A stretch of 64,000 nucleotides of DNA, taken from contig CAVVCH010000015.1 of NCBI GenBank assembly GCA_963746605.1, positions 62,001-126,000 of the forward strand. The letters run 5' to 3'. The notes under the pieces were generated by a model. That model worked only from the letters and a program-made list of their open reading frames with translations, searched no databases and had not been told where the DNA came from. Both the position numbers and the translations under genes were made by a program. This DNA comes from CAVQSS01 sp963746605. Lineage in GTDB: Bacteria > Desulfobacterota > RBG-13-43-22. How positions within the stretch are numbered: the stretch's first letter is position 1; each line of letters begins with the position of its first letter. This document shows, in pieces, positions 54,243 through 62,699 of this stretch.

Positions 54243-57232
54243 ACCAGGTCTCCAAAGGGCCGGTGGAAAGCGGCCCGAAAGTTTTTCAGTCTTGTTTTTA
54301 TCAGGGTTTGCCCTTCATCCTTGAACAGCACCCGCTGGGTCCTGGTCACCAGCCCCACCGGCCGGCAGAGACAGCCGGCCATGAGCCGTTCAAAGGCCTC
54401 CTGTTTTCGCGGGTCCACCGTCAGGATGACCCGTCCGCAGGTCTCGGAAAACAATAGTTTGTCCCGCCGAAGGTCAGGCGAGGCCGGAACGCGGGACAAA
54501 TCCACTTCCAGGCCCAGGTCCCCGGCCAGGGCCATCAGGATCAGATGGATCCCGAGTCCGCCCCGATAGATCCCGTGGGCCGCCGAGACCAGGCCCTGTT
54601 GGATGGCCTCCTGGAGGGTCCGATAATGGGCTCGTTCCTTATCTCCGTGGAAGCGGGGCACCTTTAGGCCGACATAGCCCATCATTTCATAATACTCGGA
54701 TCCTCCCAGTTCGTCCCGAGTTTCTCCTAAAATATAGATGAGATCTCCGGGGAATTTAAAATCCAGGGACAGACACCGAACCACATCGGCCACCACAGAA
54801 GTGGCGGTGAACTGCAGGGTAGGCAAGCCGGAGACTCGGTGGGCTTCCCCGTAAGGTCCCTGGATATACCCGTCCACATACATGCTGTCTTTCCCGGAGA
54901 GCAGAGGGATGCCGAAATGGAGGCAGACCTCCTTCAGGGCCTGGTTGGCCCGCACCAGTTGAGCGGCCTTCAGCTTCCCATCCGGATTTTCTTCGGGGTG
55001 GTACTGGATGGCCGGCCAGCAGAAATTATCCACCCCCCCGATCTGCTCCAGGTCGGCCCCCACCACCAGAAGGCGGCGGACGGCCTCGTCGATGGTCACG
55101 CCGACCATGGCCCGGGTATCCAAGACCGAGTAGGTCGGGTTGAGGGCCTGGGTATAGGCCAGACCGCGCCGGGAGGGCAGGTGCGGCCGCAACACCACTG
55201 CGTCTCCGGGGATATCCCGGTATTTGCCGACCAGGGGCTTGAGGACACTTCCTCCCTGGACCTCGTGGTCGTATTGACGGGCAATCCAGTTTTTGGAGGC
55301 TATATTGGGCCGGGAGAACAGGTTTTTCAGGAGGGCCTCGTAATCCTCCGGTTCCTGAAAAACCGGTTCAAAAAATCCCCTGTTCTCCGGGGGCTGCCAT
55401 TCCGCCTCAAAGACCCACTGCGGAAAATCGCTTTTCAAAAAATCCAGGTCCACGTAACCGCAGGTCTGGTCCCGATAAAGCAAATGTACCTTGCCGGAGT
55501 CGGTATAGCGGCCGATGGCCGTGGTTTCCACATCATGTTTTCGGGCCAAGACCTGGAATCGCTCCCAGTAGGCCGGTTTCAGGCCCACGGTCATTCGTTC
55601 CTGGGATTCGGAAACCCAGATTTCCCATTGATCCAGCCCGTCATACTTCAGGGGGACCCGGTCCAGATACACCTCGCAGCCGTTGCTGAAACGGGCCGAT
55701 TCCCCCACCGAGGAAGACAATCCCCCGCCGCCGTTGTCGGTAAGGTAGGTGATCAGTCCCTCGTCCCGGGCCTCCAGCAGGAAATCGTGCATTTTTTTCT
55801 GGGTGTAGGGGTCGCCGATCTGGACGTGACCGGCCGGGGTATCGGCGCTGTACACCTCCGAGGAGGCGGTGACGCCGTGGATCCCGTCTTTGCCGACCCG
55901 CCCGCCGCACATGACGATCAGGTCCCCCGGTTCGGTGCGTTTCCGGTCGGTGGGCTCCCCGTTGATTTGGGCCGGCATGAAACCCAGGGCGGCCACAAAG
56001 ACCAGGCATTTCCCCAAATACCCGGGATGGAAAAAGACCTGCCCGAAAGGCGTGGGGATCCCGCTCTTGTTCCCCCCGTCCCGGACCCCCTCGATGATCC
56101 CGTCTAAAAGCCGCCGGGGATGCAGGCGGGGCGAAAGCGGACCGGAGTAATCCCGCGGGCCGACGCAGAACCCGTAACTGCCCATGATGAGCTTCGAACC
56201 CTTGCCCGTGCCCAGGGGGTCCCGGTAAACACCCACGATCCCGGTCAAGGCCCCGCCGTAGGGTTCCATATTGGAGGGGCTGTTATGGGTCTCGGCGGTA
56301 ATCACGTAATGGTGCCGCTCGTCAAAGCGGGCCACGCCGGCATTGTCCCAGAGGACCGAGACCACCCAGTCTTTTTCCCGCTGAATCTGCAGGGTCGGGG
56401 CCTCAATAAAGGTTTTAAAAAGATTATCAATCAGGATTTCTTCTCCCGTATCCAGATCCCGGTACTTAAAGAGGCCCTGAAAGGTATTGTGGTTGCAGTG
56501 ATCGCTCCGGGCCTGGGAGATGTATTCCAGCTCAACATCGGTGGGCTGCGAAAGGCCCACGGCTTTTCGGGCCTCCTGGACCTCCGGCTTATTGAAATAG
56601 GCTTGAATAACCTCTAAATCCCCGGCCGGCAGGGCCCAGGACCGTTCTTTATTGATCTTTAACAGGAGGTCCAGGGAATCCACCGGGATCACCGAAACCG
56701 ACGGCTGGTGCCGAAGGGCGACCTTGGGGACAGGCCGGCCGATCCCGGCTTCCGGGTCCCAGTCCGACCGCTGAAAAAGCTTCCACTGCTGGATCAGATC
56801 ATTGGCCAGCAATTCCCGGGCGATATTTTCCACCTGTCTCTTCTTCAGGCGAGGGGCTTTCAGTTGAAACTGCCGGGAGGTATAAATGGCTTCCCCTTCC
56901 GGAAGACGAATTCCCAGCAGGGCTTCAACGGCTTCCCGGGCCGTGCTGCCCGCATTGTCCCGCACCCCGGGCAAATAACCGATCCAGATCAGCCAGTCGA
57001 AATCCCTGGCCAGCGGATGGAAGGAGGAAACCTGGGTCACCGGATTGGTAAAAATGCGAATCCGGACGTCCTCCAACTGCTCATCCGTCAGCGAGGTGTC
57101 AAAGGTCAACACCTGGATGGTACGGACCTCTTCCAGGGTCAGGCCCAGATAATTCCGGGCCTTCTTCCGCAGATTCTCCCCTTCGGGGTCCTTTAGATCG
57201 GGCTTTAAGGTAATCTCTAATCGTTTGGTCAT
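54239..57232 (-). CDS. purL: Phosphoribosylformylglycinamidine synthase, PurS-PurL fusion
   Basis: Makes FGAM from FGAR and ATP. The 997-aa protein starts with a PurS-like segment (about residues 1-110; LTLEEVRTIQVLTFDTSLTD), followed by a full PurL: SQARSDHCNHNTFQGL, AETHNSPSNMEPYGGALTGI (ATP/Mg site) and SETCGRVILTV near the end. ATG at 57232 matches the natural PurS start; the frame to 57307 adds non-conserved residues. Followed by purQ with 4-bp overlap. Confidence 0.94.
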   Translation of the reverse strand: MTKRLEITLKPDLKDPEGENLRKKARNYLGLTLEEVRTIQVLTFDTSLTDEQLEDVRIRIFTNPVTQVSSFHPLARDFDWLIWIGYLPGVRDNAGSTAREAVEALLGIRLPEGEAIYTSRQFQLKAPRLKKRQVENIARELLANDLIQQWKLFQRSDWDPEAGIGRPVPKVALRHQPSVSVIPVDSLDLLLKINKERSWALPAGDLEVIQAYFNKPEVQEARKAVGLSQPTDVELEYISQARSDHCNHNTFQGLFKYRDLDTGEEILIDNLFKTFIEAPTLQIQREKDWVVSVLWDNAGVARFDERHHYVITAETHNSPSNMEPYGGALTGIVGVYRDPLGTGKGSKLIMGSYGFCVGPRDYSGPLSPRLHPRRLLDGIIEGVRDGGNKSGIPTPFGQVFFHPGYLGKCLVFVAALGFMPAQINGEPTDRKRTEPGDLIVMCGGRVGKDGIHGVTASSEVYSADTPAGHVQIGDPYTQKKMHDFLLEARDEGLITYLTDNGGGGLSSSVGESARFSNGCEVYLDRVPLKYDGLDQWEIWVSESQERMTVGLKPAYWERFQVLARKHDVETTAIGRYTDSGKVHLLYRDQTCGYVDLDFLKSDFPQWVFEAEWQPPENRGFFEPVFQEPEDYEALLKNLFSRPNIASKNWIARQYDHEVQGGSVLKPLVGKYRDIPGDAVVLRPHLPSRRGLAYTQALNPTYSVLDTRAMVGVTIDEAVRRLLVVGADLEQIGGVDNFCWPAIQYHPEENPDGKLKAAQLVRANQALKEVCLHFGIPLLSGKDSMYVDGYIQGPYGEAHRVSGLPTLQFTATSVVADVVRCLSLDFKFPGDLIYILGETRDELGGSEYYEMMGYVGLKVPRFHGDKERAHYRTLQEAIQQGLVSAAHGIYRGGLGIHLILMALAGDLGLEVDLSRVPASPDLRRDKLLFSETCGRVILTVDPRKQEAFERLMAGCLCRPVGLVTRTQRVLFKDEGQTLIKTRLKNFRAAFHRPFGDLV

Positions 57233-57451
57233 TTTTTTATCTGCCCTGACGATATCGAAAAAAAGTTCTTCTGCGATCTCTGAGCGTTCAAGTGACCGGA
57301 GAAACAAGGGAAAGAATTAGACTTAGCGCTTACAGATATCTCAGAGAGGGTATTGGATTGTTATAATGGGAATGACGGGATAAAGTCAATTTTTTAAGGA
57401 GAAGGGAAGGGGCTAAAAGCGTAATAATTTGAAAATGCGTCTAATTTTGTC

Positions 57452-57471
57452 ATTCCCGCACAGGCGGGAAT
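57452..57471. repeat. Palindromic hairpin upstream of purL
   Basis: ATTCCCGC-ACAG-GCGGGAAT, a perfect 8-bp stem between the purL leader and vapC, of the GTCATTCCCGC...GCGGGAATCC type common as a dispersed repeat. It may also end vapC transcription. Confidence 0.55.
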
Positions 57472-57503
57472 CCGGTCTTACCCTTCAGCCCTGAGGACAT
57501 AAA

Positions 57504-57938
57504 TTAACGAATTAGCGGGTTTCGAACCACCAGATCGGGGAACCGGTTGAAGTCCCTGTCCGCTGTCCATAATTCACGGACCCCATGAATTTTACAAAGG
57601 GCCGCCACCCGGGCATCATGAATTTGGGGACCTGTCACCAATCCGGCCTTGATGATAGAGCGCAACGCAGGCCAATACCCTTCCGGTTCGGCCAGCAAGG
57701 CCAGACTCGGAGATTTCAGCCAGGCATCAACCTGTTCCAGAGCCATGGACAGCGGCGTAGGCGGGGCATAAATCCGGGGGTGGGTTACAATGGCCAGAAA
57801 TTCATGGATACACGGCCAGGGAATTGCCCAGGACGCCCGTCCCTCCGCCAACCCGGCCAGGCGGGTCCAGGCTGCTTCATGCCAAGGGGAATCCTCACGA
57901 TGGGCATATACGAGCAGGTTGGTATCGACGGCGATCAT
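57504..57938 (-). CDS. VapC-type PIN-domain toxin
   Basis: The 144-aa PIN-domain RNase has the acidic residues in place: AVDTNLLVYA (Asp4), IHEF (Glu near 45), IHDARVAALC (Asp about 105) and WTADRDFNRF (Asp about 123). Its start overlaps the antitoxin stop by 4 bp. Target RNA unknown. Probably active together with the partner at 57935-58180. Confidence 0.9.
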   Translation of the reverse strand: MIAVDTNLLVYAHREDSPWHEAAWTRLAGLAEGRASWAIPWPCIHEFLAIVTHPRIYAPPTPLSMALEQVDAWLKSPSLALLAEPEGYWPALRSIIKAGLVTGPQIHDARVAALCKIHGVRELWTADRDFNRFPDLVVRNPLIR

Positions 57939-58180
57939 GATCCCCGGCCTTCATACGCCAGGTCCCTGATTTCCTTCCAGGATCCCCCGGATACCTGAGG
58001 CTGAAGTCCGTTGCCCTTGAAAGTGACCTTGCGAAGTTGAAAAGACTTCGTCCCCTTTCGCTCCGCCAAAACCTTGCGTAGTCCTTCTTCCACCATGGCC
58101 TTGACCGTGGTTTTTTCCTGGGAGGCGATTTTTCGGGCCTCATCCAGCAGGGCATCTTGAATATCTACGGTTGTTTTCAT
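57935..58180 (-). CDS. VapB-type ribbon-helix-helix antitoxin
   Basis: The 81-aa protein starts MKTTVDIQDALLDEARKIAS, a typical RHH opening, and has a toxin-binding tail rich in Gly and aromatic residues. ATG at 58180 chosen; an in-frame start at 58192 is possible. It pairs with the VapC gene. Confidence 0.87.
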   Translation of the reverse strand: MKTTVDIQDALLDEARKIASQEKTTVKAMVEEGLRKVLAERKGTKSFQLRKVTFKGNGLQPQVSGGSWKEIRDLAYEGRGS

Positions 58181-58253
58181 ATTGCTATACATATCATATT
58201 AGCAATACAACTGTCAAATAAATAACCTGTTGAGAAATGCCGGCAGTTGCTGG

Positions 58254-58310
58254 CCAATCCTTATTTTCATGCTTCGGGGTGCCCCCTGGGACATGGGTGG
58301 TTTAATACGG
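58254..58310. repeat. Direct repeat flanking rpiB, left copy
   Basis: About 57 bp starting CCAATCC, then ATTTTCATGCTTC, and ending TAATACGG. A related copy lies at 58959-59017 on the other side of rpiB. The copies match at both ends and differ in the GC-rich middle. Confidence 0.7.
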
Positions 58311-58312
58311 AC

Positions 58313-58341
58313 TTGACAATCACTTCATTTATTAATAATTT
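58313..58341 (+). promoter_or_regulatory. Sigma-70-type promoter of rpiB
   Basis: TTGACA (58313-58318), 17-base spacer, TAATTT (58336-58341). The rpiB ATG follows with AGGAGGTGATCT before it. Confidence 0.75.
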
Positions 58342-58389
58342 TTTTTAGTTAATCATAATAATCTATTTTGGGTGGACAGGAGGTGATCT

Positions 58390-58857
58390 ATGCGTATTGG
58401 GGTTGCTGCCGATCATGCAGGGTTTCGATACAAGACGCTCGTCGCGGAGCATTTGCGCCAACTAGGCCATCAGGTGCGGGACTTCGGTACCGACTCGGAA
58501 GAGCCGGTTGACTATCCCGATTTCATTCGTCCTCTCGCCATCGCCGTCGCCCAGGGCCAACTGGAACGCGGAGTCATCTTCGGAGGCTCCGGCAACGGCG
58601 AGGCCATGGCGGCCAATCGGGTTCGCGGCGTGCGTTGCGCGGTCTCATGGGATGAGGAGTCGGCACGGCTATCCCGTGCGCACAACGACGCGAATATCCT
58701 CTCCCTCGGGCAGCGCTTAGTGCCGGAGCAGCAGGTCTTGGCGATCGTCGATGTCTGGCTATCGACGCCCTTCGAGGCCGGTCGGCATGTCGCTCAGAAT
58801 CAAGAAGCTCGACGAGCCATAGCGGGAAAAGACGATGCCGCCAAAAAAAGGGGATGA
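58390..58857 (+). CDS. rpiB: Ribose-5-phosphate isomerase B, actinobacterial type
   Basis: Interconverts ribose 5-phosphate and ribulose 5-phosphate. The 155-aa protein has GVAADHAGFRYK at the start, FGGSGNGEAMAANR in the active site and RAHNDANILSLG. In E. coli RpiB a Cys is the base in this loop; here Gly replaces it and the Glu of GNGE is present, as in the Mycobacterium tuberculosis enzyme. It has its own promoter and a strong ribosome binding site, is flanked by direct repeats and lies in an accessory stretch, all consistent with transfer. Confidence 0.88.
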   Translation: MRIGVAADHAGFRYKTLVAEHLRQLGHQVRDFGTDSEEPVDYPDFIRPLAIAVAQGQLERGVIFGGSGNGEAMAANRVRGVRCAVSWDEESARLSRAHNDANILSLGQRLVPEQQVLAIVDVWLSTPFEAGRHVAQNQEARRAIAGKDDAAKKRG

Positions 58858-58864
58858 AGCTGAC

Positions 58865-58897
58865 AAGCCCTGAGCCTATCAGGCTTTTGCTTTTTGT
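58865..58897 (+). terminator. Terminator of rpiB
   Basis: AAGC-CTGA/TCAG-GCTT stem with one bulged base followed by TTTTGCTTTTT, just past the rpiB stop. A second small palindrome (ATCCCGG/CCGGGAT at 58902-58922) follows. Confidence 0.65.
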
Positions 58898-58958
58898 CGT
58901 CATCCCGGGCTCGATCCGGGATCCAGGGCCTCACTCGTCCAGACGCCCTTTTCCCCGT

Positions 58959-59017
58959 CCAATCCATATTTTCATGCTTCTCGGGTCCCGCCGCTGGCAT
59001 GGGGTTTTCTAATACGG
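58959..59017. repeat. Direct repeat flanking rpiB, right copy
   Basis: About 59 bp, matching 58254-58310 at CCAATCC, ATTTTCATGCTTC, CATGGG and TAATACGG. Marks the right end of the rpiB unit. Confidence 0.7.
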
Positions 59018-59146
59018 AGATGCCTATCCGCAGGATTATCGGACAGAGTCATCTTATAGAACCAGAAAAAAGTTGATTTACAGTATTGTTAAGAGTATTA
59101 TTAATAATAAGTTAAAAAACATTAAAGAATATAGATAGGGGAATTA

Positions 59147-59404
59147 ATGGCTGGTATTAGTGCCAATGAACTGAAGACAAAAGGAATATCGGCCCTGGAG
59201 TCGATCATCGATGAGCAGAAGGCGGCCGTGATCACCGTAAGGGGCAAAAACAAGTACGTCGTCATGGATTTTGAGACATACAATCACCTGCGAGAGTGCG
59301 AGCTTGAAGCGGCGATCGTTGAAACCCAAAAGGAACTCGAACGAGGGGAAATATTTAACGACACGATTGAAGAACACATCCGGCGTATCGCCGATGCCTT
59401 ATAA
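59147..59404 (+). CDS. Phd/YefM-family antitoxin
   Basis: The 85-aa protein has a Phd/YefM fold (SANELKTKGISALESIIDEQ, KYVVMDFETYNHLRE) and an acidic C-terminal toxin-binding tail. GGGG precedes the ATG at moderate spacing. Its end overlaps the toxin start by 11 bp, typical of such pairs. An AT-rich leader upstream probably holds the autoregulated promoter. Confidence 0.9.
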   Translation: MAGISANELKTKGISALESIIDEQKAAVITVRGKNKYVVMDFETYNHLRECELEAAIVETQKELERGEIFNDTIEEHIRRIADAL

Positions 59405-59672
59405 AATCATCTTCACCAAAAGCTATACGAAAAGGGCCTCGCAATTTTTTAAGAGGCATCCGGACCTGATCGGCCAATACGAAAAAACCCTCAAACTCCT
59501 GGAATTGGACCCCTATCATCCATCCCTCGGGCTTCATCCCCTGAAAGGAAAACTGCAACCGCTTCACTCCGTTTCCATAAATTTTACCTACCGAGTGACC
59601 ATCGAATTGATCGTTACCGAAAAAACGATCATCCCCGTTAGTATCGGGACCCATGAAGAGGCTTACAGGTGA
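59394..59672 (+). CDS. RelE/ParE-family toxin
   Basis: The 92-aa protein starts MPYKIIFTKSYTKRASQFF and has LHPLKGKLQPLHSVSINFTY and IPVSIGTHEEAYR, typical of RelE/YafQ-type toxins. ATG at 59394 lies within the antitoxin gene's end. Likely an mRNA interferase; the substrate is unknown. Confidence 0.87.
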   Translation: MPYKIIFTKSYTKRASQFFKRHPDLIGQYEKTLKLLELDPYHPSLGLHPLKGKLQPLHSVSINFTYRVTIELIVTEKTIIPVSIGTHEEAYR

Positions 59673-59901
59673 GCCGCAAAAATCACCACCAGGAGTGATA
59701 GCGGAAAGTGCTCAGTCGCTGCCCTGGCCACGAACAGCCCGGAAGAAACGTCCGACGGTACGTGACTTGATGAAGATAGGCCATCCGGACGAATGGGACA
59801 AGGAGATCGAGCGGGATTCCCGCGAGGATGGGCTCCTAAGTCCTTTGTTGAGGCGAGTCCGAGCGGACATCGCCTCGAAAAGGACCAAACTGCGTGATTA
59901 A
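59653..59901 (+). CDS. Possible small hypothetical protein
   Basis: An 82-aa frame overlapping the RelE stop by 20 bp, basic, with no recognised domain (VRDLMKIGHPDEWDKEIERD). There is no clear ribosome binding site. It could be translated from the toxin operon, or be chance. Confidence 0.35.
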   Translation: MKRLTGEPQKSPPGVIAESAQSLPWPRTARKKRPTVRDLMKIGHPDEWDKEIERDSREDGLLSPLLRRVRADIASKRTKLRD

Positions 59902-59938
59902 GTTATTGAAAACTCCTGACTTTTGTTTCGGATCCGCT

Positions 59939-60704
59939 CTATTTTTCTATAGGCAGAACGATCACCGGGACCGTGGCCTTTTCCTTAAAGCGCTGGGCGT
60001 CGGCCAGGGACCCGATGCCTTCCCCGACGTGCATGGGAATGGCGACCTTCGGCTGGATGGCCGCCGCCGCCTCGACAGCCTCCTCGGCGGTCATGACATA
60101 GGTCCCGCTGACCGGCAGCAAAGCCACGTCCGGGGCCAGCCCTTTCATCTCCGGAATAAAATCCGAATCACCGGTGTGGTAGATCCGCACCCCCTTGACC
60201 GTGATGACATACCCCACGTGCCCGGCCTCTTTGGGATGAAAAGGCACTCCCGGGCTGCGGAACTTGTTGACATTGTAGGCCGGGACAGCCTTGATCTTAA
60301 CGCCTTTGACCGTCAATTCATCACCCGGCTTGACGGTCTTGATTTCTCCGGTGAACTTTTCGGCGGCCTTGGCGATGGTCACGATGACCGTATCCGGCTT
60401 CTGGATCTTGGCCACGTCGGCCGGCGAGGCATGGTCCTGATGGTCATGGGTGATCAGGATCAAATCGGCCTTGGGCCCTTCCTTGAGCTTGTAGGGGTCC
60501 AGATAGATCACCACCCTCTCCGTCGATCCGAAAACTGTCATGCCCCAGCCAGTGGATGTTGGCGGTCATCTTTTTCAGCTCCGCCGCCTCCGCCCCCGTC
60601 GGCGTCGCAGCCCTGGCTGGTCCTGAAAACGAGAAACCGGCCAATAAAATCAATAACCCCAAAACCCCCAATATCCCCGCTGGATTTCCTGAAATAAGCT
60701 TCAT
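59939..60704 (-). CDS. Secreted UlaG-like MBL-fold hydrolase (5' frameshift)
   Basis: The first frame (from 60704) encodes a signal peptide (PAGILGVLGLLILLAGFSFS, cut near ARA-A) and HWLGHDSFRIDGE. The second frame carries the metal motif THDHQDHASP, YHTGDSDFIPEM and the conserved LPVSGTYVMTAEEA. Removing one base in the CCC at 60514-60516 joins them as IDGEVVIYLDPYKL, about 254 aa. It is a paralogue of the cytoplasmic hydrolase at 26095-26722, which is also frameshifted. Periplasmic; substrate unknown. Confidence 0.82.
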
Positions 60705-60831
60705 GGTTTTCCCTCCTTTTTCTTCAATTATATCATAGCCAGAGGACTTCTTGCCCCACCTTTATTAAGAACCTGGGCAGCCCACCACCATCCCTTTAAA
60801 TACTATCCCTTGACGATAATATCCTGGTAAA

Positions 60832-60881
60832 ATAGCGGGGTAATAATGCCTTCGATGTCGAGATCGTTGATTACCCCTGAG
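60832..60881 (+). pseudogene. HigB toxin tail remnant
   Basis: Reads RGNNAFDVEIVDYP and a stop, matching the C-terminus of HigB/RelE-like toxins (DVEIVDYH). A stop precedes it, and the gene body is gone. It lies directly before higA, so the toxin of this pair has been lost. Confidence 0.6.
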
Positions 60882-60891
60882 GGGTGACATT

Positions 60892-61197
60892 ATGACTAAA
60901 CGTGATTTTCCCCCAATCCACCCTGGCGAAATCCTGTTGACTGAATTTCTGGAGCCGATGGGGGTGACCCAGTACCGATTGGCCAAAGATATTGGAGTGA
61001 CCCCGCGCCGCATAAATGAAATCATACACGGTCGGCGCGCCATAACCGCCGACACGGCACTCCGTCTGGGGCGCTTCTTTACTATGGAAGCGGAATTCTG
61101 GCTTAATCTTCAGACACATTATGATATGGAAGTGGCGCTGGAGGCTCTGGATGATCGCCTGGATAAGGAAGTGCACCCACTTTCCAGTGCCGCTTAA
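60892..61197 (+). CDS. higA: HigA-family XRE antitoxin
   Basis: The 101-aa protein has PPIHPGEILLTEFLEPMGVT, then an XRE HTH (RLAKDIGVTPRRINEIIHGR) and LRLGRFFTMEAEFWLNLQTH, the HigA signature. GAGGGGTGACATT precedes the ATG. Its toxin survives only as a tail upstream, so this is an orphan antitoxin. Confidence 0.88.
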   Translation: MTKRDFPPIHPGEILLTEFLEPMGVTQYRLAKDIGVTPRRINEIIHGRRAITADTALRLGRFFTMEAEFWLNLQTHYDMEVALEALDDRLDKEVHPLSSAA

Positions 61198-61226
61198 CAA
61201 CCGGCATTGCCGAACCATAGGCTTTA

Positions 61227-61370
61227 AATGGCGGTCGGACCAACTATTCAGTTTTGTCGGAACCCACCAGGAGTATGACCGGATAGATGATTCGAAATCT
61301 TCATGATGGATTGGGTATTTCCGCCGAAGTGCTGATTCAACCTTATCGGACTTTAAAGGACGCGGCCTAA
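61227..61370 (+). pseudogene. Remnant of a second HigB/HigA pair
   Basis: KWRSDQLFSFVGTHQEYDRI matches the C-terminus of HigB_toxin-type mRNA interferases. After a shift, LHDGLGISAEVLIQPYRTLK with a stop at 61368-61370 matches the tail of the partner HigA. Both genes are otherwise deleted. Confidence 0.55.
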
Positions 61371-61448
61371 CCATGGCCTGCACCGGAGCGGCCATAAAGC
61401 CGGCCTCCCGGTGATAGCAGCCTTTCGGCTGAAAAGAGGTCTCTGCCC

Positions 61449-61604
61449 ATGCGTGACTGGTGGTACGGCGACAAACGGGATGTCGTGAAGTGGGGAAAAT
61501 GGCCGAAAGCTTCTAAACGGAACATCGATGGAAGTAATGATAGTAACGGATGGAGAGCAAAAGCAGCTGCGGGAGGCCTCAAAGTCATATGGTCTCCGTT
61601 TTGA
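61449..61604 (+). pseudogene. Short fragment with a YGDKRDVVKWG start
   Basis: A 51-aa frame opening MRDWWYGDKRDVVKWGKWPK. The YGDxRDxxKWG opening is familiar from uncharacterised phage or defence-island proteins, but the rest is missing. No function assigned. Confidence 0.35.
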
Positions 61605-61706
61605 CCATGAAAAAAGCCGTTTAAGGCAAAATATTGATCTGAAATAGTGCGTTTTCCCTTTAATTTAAAAGGGTTCGTCTGGGTTCACTAATAACAGGTG
61701 ACGTTA

Positions 61707-62534
61707 ATGCCACTCCAACAACTCGATACCGAAGATACCGCCTGGATCGATGCCTACGCCGCGGATGTCGTAGGCACCTTCGCCGCAAAGTTCGCCCAGA
61801 ACACCAATCGGTTTCCGCAGGGTGATCAACTCATCGCTCGCTTCAAGGCGTCCGTTGAGCAAGTGCTTCAACGTGGGCGAAGACACTTCAGGACTGTAAA
61901 TGAGGCGCACAACGAACTCTGCGTAGCAGATGCGCTGTTAAACAATCAGGGCAAGCATTTTCATGCGATCACGTACGAGGCGCGGCTTGATCATACCGAG
62001 AAATCGATCGACTTTCGCGCCGAGGCGGTGGATTGCCCGGTTGTCTTTGTTGACGTCAAAACAATCAAGCCTGTTGCCAAAGATCGTTGGGAACAATATG
62101 AACGCGCTATTCATGAGGGTTGGTTTCCCAAAAACATCGCCGTCCTTCTCGACAAGCAATGGCTTGGAGGAGAATTTTGGCACTATGCCTTTGCCGCACG
62201 CGGGCGCATACTGGAGTATGCTGTAGACCTGGAGCAAAAGATCGCTGGATCCGGCTTGAGCGGCTCTGGTGCAGTCTTTGTCCTCGCGCTATGCGGCGAG
62301 GGGTTCTACTGGCACCAAGACGAACTTGAAGACTTCGTCGCGTTCTATTGCACGGGCACACATCGATCGGATGACCCGTTTTCCCTCGCAGAAGAGAACT
62401 ACATCAAGGAACGGGGCATTTCTATTTCGCGCACCGTCTCCCGCTTTGCATGTATGCGTCGGTCTCAAGGCGAGATGCTTCACAAGAGGCTTAACTGGCA
62501 TGTTCAGCCCCCGGCCGATCCGGCCTTCTTCTAA
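61707..62534 (+). CDS. Uncharacterised protein with a PD-(D/E)xK nuclease-like core
   Basis: The 275-aa protein is soluble and intact. NEAHNELCVADALL (about 70-85) is followed by EKSIDFRAEA and VVFVDVKTIKP, an arrangement (E ... D ... DxK) resembling the PD-(D/E)xK restriction-endonuclease fold. The C-terminal half has no recognised motif. ATG at 61707 has AGGTGA five bases upstream; an in-frame GTG lies at 61698. Its neighbours are toxin-antitoxin remnants and an unknown gene, so a defence role is possible. Confidence 0.65.
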   Translation: MPLQQLDTEDTAWIDAYAADVVGTFAAKFAQNTNRFPQGDQLIARFKASVEQVLQRGRRHFRTVNEAHNELCVADALLNNQGKHFHAITYEARLDHTEKSIDFRAEAVDCPVVFVDVKTIKPVAKDRWEQYERAIHEGWFPKNIAVLLDKQWLGGEFWHYAFAARGRILEYAVDLEQKIAGSGLSGSGAVFVLALCGEGFYWHQDELEDFVAFYCTGTHRSDDPFSLAEENYIKERGISISRTVSRFACMRRSQGEMLHKRLNWHVQPPADPAFF

Positions 62535-62699
62535 GCCGCAGCGGTCTAACCCTGCCCTGCCCGGGGGGCGCTCCCAAGTGACGCTTCGGTTGCTTGTTCG
62601 CGTCCCGGATTGACATCATTACACTTAGAGAGAGGAATAGAAGGTGATTACCCTCAGTCGTCGGGTCCTCAAGAATAAAGGTTGAGAGGAGACGAAACG

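Noticed and set aside
54839..56107. Long plus-strand frame of 422 codons inside purL
   Set aside because: It is the antisense shadow of purL and has no family resemblance or ribosome binding site. The same applies to the long frames at 5367-6272 and 36436-37428.
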